Shown: piece after piece, positions 9,229-16,334 of the stretch | How positions within the stretch are numbered: position 1 is the stretch's first letter | How the letters are laid out: every line of letters starts with the position of its first letter | Assembly (NCBI GenBank): GCA_964526785.1 | Contig: CAZGMJ010000079.1 | Span: 1-23,388, forward strand | Reading direction: 5' to 3' | DNA length: 23,388 nucleotides | DNA from: CAZGMJ01 sp964526785 | GTDB taxonomy: Bacteria > Planctomycetota > Phycisphaerae > Sedimentisphaerales > Anaerobacaceae | Made by a program: the position numbers and the translations under genes | The notes under the pieces: model-generated | Told to the model about the DNA's origin: nothing | Seen by the model: the letters and a program-made list of their open reading frames with translations, nothing else | The model's database searches: none

Positions 9229-10197
9229 TCAGCGAAGCCACGCCTCCTTGATGTCCGGATTTCCGGCCGTATCAAGCCGGGACATCTGATCCTCACTCAA
9301 ACGAAATTCCAGCGAAGCCATGGTCTCTTTCAATTGCACAACTCTGCTGGCCGCGACAATCGGCAGCACGCGTGGATCACTCTGCAACATCCAGGCGATG
9401 ATGACTTGATTCATCGTCGCCCCCGTTTCGTCGGCCACGGCCCGGAGTGTCGCCATTCGCTCATCCGCTTGCGGCCCGGCGAACTGCGCGGGAACGCGGC
9501 GGTCATCACGGGTGTATGCCCCTTTCAACAAGATCGAGTAGGCGACAAGCGTTATCCCGTGGCACTTGCAGTAGTCTTTAAGATCCTGACTGATACAAAT
9601 CTGGGGGCCGAAATCCGCTCCATGTCGCGGTCGCAAATACGTATACCGCTGCTCAATCGCACAATACTGCGCCCAGCCCCGAAGGCGGCTCAGCGTATTT
9701 GCCTCCGCAATCCGCCAGACGCTTAGGTTGCTCGCTCCTACCGCCCGCACCTTGCCTGCTTTGACCAGTCGGTCGAACGCTTCCATGGTTTCCTCCAGGG
9801 GTGTGTGGAAATCGTCGCGATGCGCATAATACAGATCGATCCGATCCGTTTGCAGCCTCTCCAGGCTCCGCTCAACCTCCCGCTCGATTTCCCCCGCACG
9901 CAAACCGCCGCCGCAACCGCTGTATTCGAATCCCAGCTTGGAGGCAATGACCATCCGATCACGATTCGCCCGTTGCTTCATCCATCGACCGATTATGGTC
10001 TCGCTCTCTCCACCCTCGCACCCATCGGCCCAGGCCGCATAGAAATTTGCCGTGTCGATGAAAGTTCCGCCCATCTGTGCGAAATAGTCCAGCAATTGGA
10101 ACGAGGCGGCCTCATCTATCGTGCTGCCCATAGAGTCGGTTCCCATACAGAGCACGCTTGTTTCGATATTTGTCTTTCCGATCCTGGCCTTTTCCAT
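9229..10197 (-). CDS. Aldo/keto reductase
   Basis: This 322-residue protein has the aldo/keto reductase barrel pattern. The tetrad is visible: Asp and Tyr in FIDTANFY, Lys in IASKLGF and His in YYAHRDD. A conserved VGASNLSVW follows. ATG at 10197 gives the standard N-terminus (MEKARIGKTNIETS). The open frame extends to 10257, but the extra 20 residues look non-coding, and AGGA lies 11 bases before the chosen start. No signal peptide is seen, so it should be cytoplasmic and NADPH-linked, reducing a sugar aldehyde or ketone. It is the first gene of the leftward operon, 97 bases ahead of the Gfo/Idh/MocA gene. A role in handling keto-sugars released by that pathway is inferred from position. Confidence 0.9.
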   Translation of the reverse strand: MEKARIGKTNIETSVLCMGTDSMGSTIDEAASFQLLDYFAQMGGTFIDTANFYAAWADGCEGGESETIIGRWMKQRANRDRMVIASKLGFEYSGCGGGLRAGEIEREVERSLERLQTDRIDLYYAHRDDFHTPLEETMEAFDRLVKAGKVRAVGASNLSVWRIAEANTLSRLRGWAQYCAIEQRYTYLRPRHGADFGPQICISQDLKDYCKCHGITLVAYSILLKGAYTRDDRRVPAQFAGPQADERMATLRAVADETGATMNQVIIAWMLQSDPRVLPIVAASRVVQLKETMASLEFRLSEDQMSRLDTAGNPDIKEAWLR

Positions 10198-10361
10198 TGA
10201 TACAGTGTCCTGTTGCTCTATTGCCTGCGGGGCTGCACAATCTACATGCCACAACACTCGGTTAGAAATCCGTCAAATCGTCTGTGACAAACCACTGCGA
10301 ACGGTCAGACCCAGCCGCCAATTTCAGATCCCGGCGCATTCAGACCTGGCTTGTCGGCCAT

Positions 10362-10370
10362 AGTATACCA
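10362..10370 (-). promoter_or_regulatory. Extended -10 promoter element of the leftward operon
   Basis: The minus strand reads TGGTATACT, an extended -10 (TG-N-TATACT). The predicted start is near 10355, giving a leader of about 158 bases before the aldo/keto reductase. No convincing -35 is present at 16-18 bases, which suggests activator dependence. The identical nine bases occur in opposite orientation at 10471-10479. Confidence 0.5.
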
Positions 10371-10418
10371 TGTACGCCGATCGCGTGCCACTCTGTCCCG
10401 CTCCTTGACTTAACGCCG

Positions 10419-10433
10419 TCTGCGCAACGCAGA
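10419..10433. promoter_or_regulatory. 15-base dyad, candidate operator between divergent promoters
   Basis: TCTGCG and CGCAGA form a perfect 6-base inverted repeat around CAA. Its centre (10426) lies about 60 bases upstream of the predicted rightward start and about 71 upstream of the leftward one, close to the middle of the divergent promoter pair. That is a typical place for an activator. The binding protein is unknown and no regulator gene lies in the window. Confidence 0.35.
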
Positions 10434-10470
10434 ACTTCAAGCCCAGGGCGTATCCAGCGAGATAGAACAG

Positions 10471-10479
10471 TGGTATACT
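10471..10479 (+). promoter_or_regulatory. Extended -10 promoter element of the rightward glycosidase operon
   Basis: TGGTATACT matches the extended -10 form. The predicted transcription start is about 10486, 114 bases before the glycosidase ATG. No good -35 is present (TATCCA at the 17-base position). A long hairpin begins at the predicted start. Confidence 0.5.
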
Positions 10480-10482
10480 GTT

Positions 10483-10542
10483 GATTCTGCCGGGCAACGG
10501 CCGTATGTGATTTGGCACATGCAGGCTGTTGGCCGGCAGATC
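10483..10542 (+). repeat. 60-base near-perfect hairpin in the leader of the glycosidase operon
   Basis: The arms pair along almost their whole length. Outward to inward the pairs are GAT/ATC, then CTGCCGG/CCGGCAG, then a G-G mismatch, CAAC/GTTG, GGCC/GGCT and GTATGTG/CACATGC, closing on the loop ATTTGG. One T on the 5' side and one A on the 3' side are bulged. No T-run follows, so it is not an ordinary intrinsic terminator. It starts within a few bases of the predicted mRNA 5' end, which suits a transcript-protecting stem-loop, a regulatory leader, or a small palindromic repeat element. Confidence 0.7.
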
Positions 10543-10599
10543 GGCCGAACCCGGCGGTGCACGCAGAATCGCATTCGATCCTGACGATGGGAGTGTAAA

Positions 10600-12339
10600 A
10601 TGTACAAGAAGGTTGTTTTGCTTATTCTGCTCGGCATCCTTCTCACCAATTACGCAGGTGCGACGGCTCTTTCGAGGCAAATTCGGGTCGCACAGTGGAA
10701 GCCCCACGTTTTGAGATTCACGGCGGACCAGCAGCACAACTGGCGCGAGTTTCCGATGCAGGCAACCTTCGCACACGAGGACGGGCGGAGTCGTTTGACT
10801 CTGGATGCTTATGCAGACGGCGACAAGGCATGGTGCGTGCGGTTCGCCGCTCCGAAGGCGGGACGCTGGAAATGGTCGACGGTCTCCGACGATCCGGGGC
10901 TGAACGGCAGGACTGGAACGATTGAATGCACGAAACCCGCCGCAGACCAGGTCGAGAAGAACCCGAATTACCGAGGAAAGGTCAGGATCGAGCCTGGAAG
11001 TCGCTATTTCGTGTACGCCGACGGTACACCGGCATTGCTGTTGGCCGAAGAGTTCTGGGATTTCAACGTATCCTCCTGGATCACAACGTCCGACGGTCCG
11101 CGAAGTGTCAGCCGCTATCTAAACGACCGCGAACCGAAAGGATTCAACGTGGTCCAGATGCGTTTTCTGCGGCCCTCCCGCGAGAATGAAGGCGGTTATC
11201 CCTTCCCCGGGAATACCGGAAAACCCGGCAACGGTAACTTCGACAACCTGAATCCGGCTTATTTCGAGCATCTTGACAGTCGGTTCGAGCTTTGTTTCGC
11301 CAACGGATTTGTTGTTGCAGGACATCCGGAGTGGATCGGCGCGGATACGAACATTTCTGTGTCGAACGCGCAGAAGCTGGAGCGATACATTCTGGCCAGG
11401 TACGGAGCCTATAATCTGATCTTCTCGCTGTCGGGAGAATTCGACAAGAATTTCCACAAACAGCATCGCAACAAACCGGGGGTAGCCGGACGATGGAACA
11501 ACGGCCGGAAGTTCGATATCGAAACGGATCCTGAACCCTGGCGTAAGTTGGGCAGCTATGTAGGGGCTCACAATCCCTATCAAACGCCAATCAGCATTCA
11601 TCCCGGCTGGCACAATCCGGTTATCTCGTCATCCGGCGATTACCTGCACGACCAGGAGTGGTTCGATCACAGTTGGATTCAGACGTATAAAGATGTTTAC
11701 GCCGTTCCATCGGAAGTCAGGCAGGACTATGACCGCAAGCCGGTCAAGCCGATCTTTTTCGCTGAAGGAATTCGCGAAGGGGACCAGACAGAAAAGGCCG
11801 GTCTTGGTGCCTACGGCAACCGTTGGGAGGCCTGGCAGTCCTATCTCAGCGGTGCGGCTGTCCACACCTATCGGCATTTCGGGGTGTACATGGACAAATG
11901 GCATGAGAAGGGAGATGTTGGTCCCTGGCCTGCGAATATTGATGCGCCGGGAGCCCGCCACGCCGGACTGGCTGCCCGGTTTCTACGCGATATTGAATGG
12001 TGGACGCTTCAGCCTGCACGTGAACATGTGCGAGTCAACGGCAGGATGCCGCCCTACCCGAAAGCGGCCGGCCGGAAGGAACTGAACAAAGCCGTCACAA
12101 TGGCCGCTGATCCTGGAAGGCTGTACGTGCTCTATGTGCCGATGGACAGCTCAGGCAGGGCCATCACGATCACAAACCTGCTCGGCAAGCGCTATCCAGC
12201 CACGTGGTTTAATCCAAGAGACGGCTCCTACCATCCGATCAATGCAGGCAGGTCCGTCAATAGAGAAGGCAAGAACCAGTGGACTATACCCAACCGGCCG
12301 GATGAAAACGATTGGATCGTATGTTTGCGAGCGTCTTGA
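10600..12339 (+). CDS. Secreted DUF5060/DUF4038 glycosidase (GH140-like)
   Basis: This is a 579-residue secreted enzyme of the apiosidase-like family. GGGAG lies 6-7 bases before the ATG. Residues 1-23 form a Sec signal (KKVVLLILLGILL). An immunoglobulin-like DUF5060 domain spans about 30-110, with the AWCVRFAAPKAGRWKW pattern. A TIM-barrel DUF4038 domain spans about 130-480, and a C-terminal beta domain of the PF12904 type spans about 490-578 (ITITNLLGKRYPATWFNPRDG). Candidate acid/base and nucleophile are Glu280 in FSLSGEFD and Glu389 in PIFFAEG; this is inferred from barrel position. Characterised relatives remove apiose from rhamnogalacturonan-II side chains, but the family is broad and the true substrate is open. 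It is co-directional with the GH28-like gene 103 bases downstream. Confidence 0.9.
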   Translation: MYKKVVLLILLGILLTNYAGATALSRQIRVAQWKPHVLRFTADQQHNWREFPMQATFAHEDGRSRLTLDAYADGDKAWCVRFAAPKAGRWKWSTVSDDPGLNGRTGTIECTKPAADQVEKNPNYRGKVRIEPGSRYFVYADGTPALLLAEEFWDFNVSSWITTSDGPRSVSRYLNDREPKGFNVVQMRFLRPSRENEGGYPFPGNTGKPGNGNFDNLNPAYFEHLDSRFELCFANGFVVAGHPEWIGADTNISVSNAQKLERYILARYGAYNLIFSLSGEFDKNFHKQHRNKPGVAGRWNNGRKFDIETDPEPWRKLGSYVGAHNPYQTPISIHPGWHNPVISSSGDYLHDQEWFDHSWIQTYKDVYAVPSEVRQDYDRKPVKPIFFAEGIREGDQTEKAGLGAYGNRWEAWQSYLSGAAVHTYRHFGVYMDKWHEKGDVGPWPANIDAPGARHAGLAARFLRDIEWWTLQPAREHVRVNGRMPPYPKAAGRKELNKAVTMAADPGRLYVLYVPMDSSGRAITITNLLGKRYPATWFNPRDGSYHPINAGRSVNREGKNQWTIPNRPDENDWIVCLRAS

Positions 12340-12442
12340 TCGGAGACCCAGGGGGGCATAGCAGTTGCCGGACATTATTGAGCGGCAGTCTGAATACGCA
12401 GTCGCCATGCACGATATGTTACATTGACAGGGAGCCAGAATA

Positions 12443-13924
12443 ATGGGTCGCAGCTATTGTCTTTCAGTTGTCATAATCATATGTTCGTTTGTCTGTTTTG
12501 ACAAAGCCGTCTGTACCGGCGACGTGACCGAGACACGGTCATTCAACGTGGGAACATATGGTGCGCAGGGTGACGGACAATCGGTCGACACGCAGGCAAT
12601 TCAACGAACGATTGATGCATGCCACACAGCCGGTGGCGGGCGTGTTGTTCTTCATGCGGGCAAATATCTTTCGGGCACGGTGCATCTTCGAGACGGCGTG
12701 ACGCTTTATCTGGATGAGGACGCACATCTGGTTGGGCTGAAGGACAGCGACGCTTACGCCGGCTTTCGAGCATCGAAATGGCGATCTCGCCGATGGAACC
12801 GGGCACTGATCGTCGGGGAGGGCCTGTCCCGGATCGCCATCACAGGGCCGGGTCTGATAGACGGCAACAAGGTTTTCGATCCGCAGGGTGAAGAGAAGAT
12901 GCGGGGACCACATACGATTATGCTCCTCGATTGTCGAGACGTCACACTCCGGGATATTACAATCCGGGATTCGGCAAACTATGCATTTCTGTTTTACGCC
13001 AGTGCCGATGTCGTGGTGAAAAACGTCCTGTTCGAAGGCGGCTGGGACGGCATCCATTGGCGCGGCGATGGGATAAGGAGCAATTCGGTGCGGTGGAATC
13101 GCAATATCCGAATCAGCGGCTGCAAGTTCTACACCGGAGACGATTGTATAGCCGGGCATTATATTGAAGATGCTGTCGTTGAAGATTGTGTTATCAACTC
13201 TTCCTGCAACGGTGTGCGACTGATTGGTCCGGCCAAACGGCTGACGTTCGCTCGCTGCGAGTTCTTCGGTCCCGGCAGATACGAACATCGCACGAGTCAG
13301 AAGTTGCACAGAACCAATATGCTGGCGGGCCTCTTGATCCAGCCGTCAGCATGGACGCCAACGCCCGGTCCTGTGGAAGATCTTCACATCAGTGACATCA
13401 CCATGCAAAACGTCGCCTGCGCACTTCACGTTTCACTCAGGAAGGGCAATTCAGGCGACGGTTTATCTGTTGCAAGGCTCAAGGCAACCGATGTCTACGG
13501 CCCGGCGGTTTCCATAGAGAGTTGGGCGGAAGCGGCCCTGGGCAAGGCCACACTCGAAGATATCGACGTCGCATATACGCCCGATGCGTTCGACGATCCA
13601 CGAATGGAAGGAAGACCGAAAGTGCAAACGCCCATCCGGAAGCCGGGCGTGGGAGTATGGGCGAGAAAGCTGCCCGCATGGGGATTCTACGGACGGAATA
13701 TCCGCGATCTGCATCTGAATCGCCTGCGTCTGAGGACAAATGATCCCAACGATACACGGCCTGTCGTCCGCATCGACAACGTCGAACATTTCCGAATCGA
13801 ACATTTGAAGCACTCGCCTGTACCAGCCCGGACGCAGGTCGTAGAGTGCAATCAGGTCGGAACCGTCACCCGGGACGATACGCATGAGAATGTCGCTGCG
13901 CCCCGCATGCAGACGAAGCGGTAG
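12443..13924 (+). CDS. Secreted GH28-like right-handed beta-helix protein
   Basis: This 493-residue protein has an N-terminal signal (about residues 5-24) and a pectate-lyase/polygalacturonase-type beta-helix. AGGGAG lies 8 bases before the ATG. The N-terminal NVGTYGAQGDGQSVDTQAIQ block and GGGRVVLHAGKYLSG are typical of GH28 and related proteins. Three aspartates align with the GH28 catalytic set: Asp202 in GWDG (usually NTDG) and Asp233-Asp234 in TGDDC. The usual catalytic-site His of GHG is Asn here (CNG, about 255-257), and no RIK motif is evident. It may be a divergent glycosidase with altered chemistry, or a non-catalytic or lyase relative. It probably shares a transcript with the DUF4038 gene. 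The 240 bases downstream to the convergent gene show no further gene, only a small CTTCGA-CC-TCGAAG hairpin without a T-run. Confidence 0.87.
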   Translation: MGRSYCLSVVIIICSFVCFDKAVCTGDVTETRSFNVGTYGAQGDGQSVDTQAIQRTIDACHTAGGGRVVLHAGKYLSGTVHLRDGVTLYLDEDAHLVGLKDSDAYAGFRASKWRSRRWNRALIVGEGLSRIAITGPGLIDGNKVFDPQGEEKMRGPHTIMLLDCRDVTLRDITIRDSANYAFLFYASADVVVKNVLFEGGWDGIHWRGDGIRSNSVRWNRNIRISGCKFYTGDDCIAGHYIEDAVVEDCVINSSCNGVRLIGPAKRLTFARCEFFGPGRYEHRTSQKLHRTNMLAGLLIQPSAWTPTPGPVEDLHISDITMQNVACALHVSLRKGNSGDGLSVARLKATDVYGPAVSIESWAEAALGKATLEDIDVAYTPDAFDDPRMEGRPKVQTPIRKPGVGVWARKLPAWGFYGRNIRDLHLNRLRLRTNDPNDTRPVVRIDNVEHFRIEHLKHSPVPARTQVVECNQVGTVTRDDTHENVAAPRMQTKR

Positions 13925-14164
13925 GAATGCCCTGCTGCACCGAACTTCTTCGACCTCGAAGCACAAGTGGTGGACAAGCGCTGAACATTGCGTCGGCAGG
14001 GGCTTTTGTGGACAAAGACGCTGTCGACTCACGCAGAAAGAGACGTGAAGCGGCAATGATCGAATTCAGTGCGCAAGGCTCTTGCTTTAACAACACGCGA
14101 AGACTTGCCAGACAGATGCCTTGTCGTGATTAGGATGTCGTCACTTGTGCCCACGTAATCGTCG

Positions 14165-14704
14165 TCAGGAGACTTCGCGAGGGGGACGCAGAGCAACGCA
14201 AGGGGCGAATATCTCGTAGTGGACGATTGCATTGCGCACGAGATCGGGATCGGAAAGATCAACGGAAACGGCCTGGGTCTCATCTGAACCTACTCTGAGG
14301 CGTTTTTTAATGCGGGAACTCCGATCCGGTGCTGCGGAACGAGGCTCATCGCTCTGCTGCGTTGCCGCTTGGGCAGACATGTAGTCCAACCAGGCTTGTC
14401 TGCCAATGTCTGGTTGAGGAGGCTGTTCAGCGACGGGCGGTGCAATCGGCGTGTGCTCAGGCCGGGATACGCGCGTCTCAGTGCCGGCCGAACGAGGCGG
14501 CGACGGAATATCACGGGGCGTGGGCGGCTCGGCTATCGGGTAGTCCTCGTCTTCCAGGGGCTCTTTCTTCTGCCGTCGGGCCTTCGCGAGCCCCCCGAGC
14601 GCGTAGAGAACCGCGACTACCACGAAAACAAGGAGTTGGACCCAACCACCTTCATCTCCGTTGGCGGCCAGGACCAGCCTTGCGGTGTCTGTTGAGAAGA
14701 TCAT
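14165..14704 (-). CDS. Small single-pass membrane protein downstream of floA
   Basis: This 179-residue protein starts 21 bases after the floA stop and so is almost certainly co-transcribed. One transmembrane helix lies near the N-terminus (about residues 19-39, VQLLVFVVVAVLYALGGLA). It is followed by a basic stretch, a long Pro- and Glu-rich, probably disordered linker (about 48-105), and a short C-terminal block (RNAIVHYEIFAPCVALR) that looks like the conserved part. The geometry is that of a small membrane-anchored partner with a cytoplasmic peptide. I do not recognise a named family. The start has only a poor ribosome site (GGACGG). Confidence 0.75.
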   Translation of the reverse strand: MIFSTDTARLVLAANGDEGGWVQLLVFVVVAVLYALGGLAKARRQKKEPLEDEDYPIAEPPTPRDIPSPPRSAGTETRVSRPEHTPIAPPVAEQPPQPDIGRQAWLDYMSAQAATQQSDEPRSAAPDRSSRIKKRLRVGSDETQAVSVDLSDPDLVRNAIVHYEIFAPCVALRPPREVS

Positions 14705-14725
14705 AGCGGTCCGTCCATGACGATG

Positions 14726-15739
14726 CTACTGTTTGGGTTTGGGCTTGGCAATCGAGTCGCGCATATCCGTATCGGCGTTGATGTTTCTCATCCGATAATA
14801 GTCCATGACGCCGAGATTACCCTGTTTGAACGCTTCGGCCATTGCCAGGGGAACCTTGGCTTCGTTTTCTACCACAAGGGCTTTCATCTCCTGCTCTCGA
14901 GCTACGGCCATAGCGCGACGTTTCTCAGCCTCGGCCTTGGCACGGCGCATATCCGCCTCAGCCTGCGCCGCCTGGAGTTGGGCTCCGACGTTTTCGCCAA
15001 CGTCCACGTCCGCGATGTCGATAGAGAGAATCTCGTATGCAGTACCCGCGTCGAGCCCCTTTGCGAGAACGGCTTTCGATATCTCGTCGGGATTCTCGAG
15101 GACGGATTTGTAGGTGATGGCGCTGCCGATCGTCGTCACAATGCCTTCCCCGACGCGTGCGATAATCGTTTCCTGAGTGGCGCCGCCGATCAGGCGTTTG
15201 ATATTCGCCCGAACGGTAACACGGGCTTTGGCTTTGAGTTGGATGCCATCCTGGGCGACGGCGTCGACGGTTCCCCGGCTCTTTTCAGGGTCCGGGCAGT
15301 CGATAACCTTCGGATTAACGCTGGTCTGGACCGCGTCGAGGATATCCCGACCAGCCAGGTCGATAGCCGTAGCCGTTTCAACGGTCAGTTCGATATTGGC
15401 TCTGTTGGCGGCGATGAGGGCTCGCACCACATTGGGGACGCGCCCGCCTGCCAGGTAGTGGCTCTCGAGCATTTTCGTGGTGAGCTTCACTCCGGCCTGC
15501 ACAGCCGTAATCTTGCTAAGCACGATGGTGCGTGTATCCACCCGTCGAAGCCACATTCCGACCAGTTCTGAAAACTTCACGTCGGCTTCGGACAGGCGCG
15601 CCTGCAGCCACAGTCGGAAAAACTTCACAAACAAAAGGAACATCACCAGGGCTATAAGCCCCAAAATGATGACCAGCGCAATGACTATCACCGTCTGCAT
15701 TTCGGTGAGAGCCAAGATGGAGTTTGTAAGATAGTCCAT
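14726..15739 (-). CDS. floA: Flotillin-like protein FloA
   Basis: This 337-residue protein has the FloA (YqfA) architecture. A short N-terminus carries one membrane hairpin or helix (about 18-42), followed by an SPFH/PHB-like domain (about 45-230) and an Ala/Glu-rich coiled coil (about 250-300: AQAEADMRRAKAEAEKRR). Its length and the motifs GGRVPNVVRALIAANRA and DIADVDVGENVGA are as in the family. AAGGA sits 7 bases before the ATG. FloA scaffolds functional membrane microdomains in bacteria. It is encoded directly after two NfeD-family genes, the conserved partnership for flotillins, where NfeD helps their assembly or turnover. Confidence 0.97.
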   Translation of the reverse strand: MDYLTNSILALTEMQTVIVIALVIILGLIALVMFLLFVKFFRLWLQARLSEADVKFSELVGMWLRRVDTRTIVLSKITAVQAGVKLTTKMLESHYLAGGRVPNVVRALIAANRANIELTVETATAIDLAGRDILDAVQTSVNPKVIDCPDPEKSRGTVDAVAQDGIQLKAKARVTVRANIKRLIGGATQETIIARVGEGIVTTIGSAITYKSVLENPDEISKAVLAKGLDAGTAYEILSIDIADVDVGENVGAQLQAAQAEADMRRAKAEAEKRRAMAVAREQEMKALVVENEAKVPLAMAEAFKQGNLGVMDYYRMRNINADTDMRDSIAKPKPKQ

Positions 15740-15754
15740 CTGAAAATCCTTTCC

Positions 15755-16252
15755 CTAACTTTCCTTAATTTGACGAACGGTAACCTGCGAACCCTGTACG
15801 CTGATTACCTCGACCGTCTTGCCACGGTCAACATACCCACTTTCGGCCATGCATTCAACTCTCCGTCCGGAAAAATCGCAGGATCCAACGGGCCGAAGGG
15901 GGCTGCGGGTCACACCTCGTCGACCGATCAGGTCCTGCATCTGCTCGCCATCAGGAATCCCATCGCCCACACGACGAGTCGGCGCTTCGAGCGTAACCGC
16001 CCTGCCGAATCGCGTATGTGGGAATATCTTATACGCGCACAACAAGACCACCGGCACCATAATACCCGCAGAGACAAGGCCCAGGACACCGACCGTGGTG
16101 CTCTGCTGGAAGAATATGTAGACCCCCCCGGCGGCACAAGCCATTGCACATAACGTGAGCAGTCCGCCACTGGGGACGAATATCTCCGCTGCCAGCAAAC
16201 CCGCACACGCCAGATAGAGAAAAACAGCAAACGCCAGCCACCACCAAGCCAT
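15755..16252 (-). CDS. Short NfeD-family membrane protein
   Basis: This 165-residue protein has three hydrophobic segments in the first 80 residues and a C-terminal OB-fold of the NfeD type (about 100-160: GRRGVTRSPLRPVGSCDFSGRRV...VEVISVQGSQVTVR). ATG at 16252 has a strong AAGGAGG 8 bases upstream. The longer TTG start at 16270 lies at that ribosome site and is rejected. It has no protease domain. The gene ends 15 bases before floA begins. Short NfeD proteins are regular partners of flotillins and are thought to interact with them through the OB-fold. It and the larger NfeD just upstream probably arose from one family. Confidence 0.93.
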   Translation of the reverse strand: MAWWWLAFAVFLYLACAGLLAAEIFVPSGGLLTLCAMACAAGGVYIFFQQSTTVGVLGLVSAGIMVPVVLLCAYKIFPHTRFGRAVTLEAPTRRVGDGIPDGEQMQDLIGRRGVTRSPLRPVGSCDFSGRRVECMAESGYVDRGKTVEVISVQGSQVTVRQIKES

Positions 16253-16334
16253 AAACGCGGCCTCCTTCAACAGTTATCGTCAGATACTTTTCTTGCTACT
16301 CACGGAGGCAATTCGATCAGACATTGACGGCGCC

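Noticed and set aside
10385..10390. TGGCAC (minus strand) as part of a sigma54 promoter
   Set aside because: The matching -12 element (TTGCA/T at the right distance) is absent. The nearby TATACT extended -10 explains the region better.
10324..10776. 150-codon minus-strand open frame across the divergent intergenic region
   Set aside because: It overlaps the glycosidase start, the promoter elements and the hairpin, and its product shows no domain or signal.
13951..13970. CTTCGA-CC-TCGAAG hairpin as a terminator of the GH28-like gene
   Set aside because: The loop is only two bases and no T-run follows, so it does not meet the pattern of an intrinsic terminator.
13927..14133. Small plus-strand open frame after the GH28-like gene
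   Set aside because: No ribosome site, no hydrophobic segment and no recognisable motif. It sits in the short gap between convergent genes.
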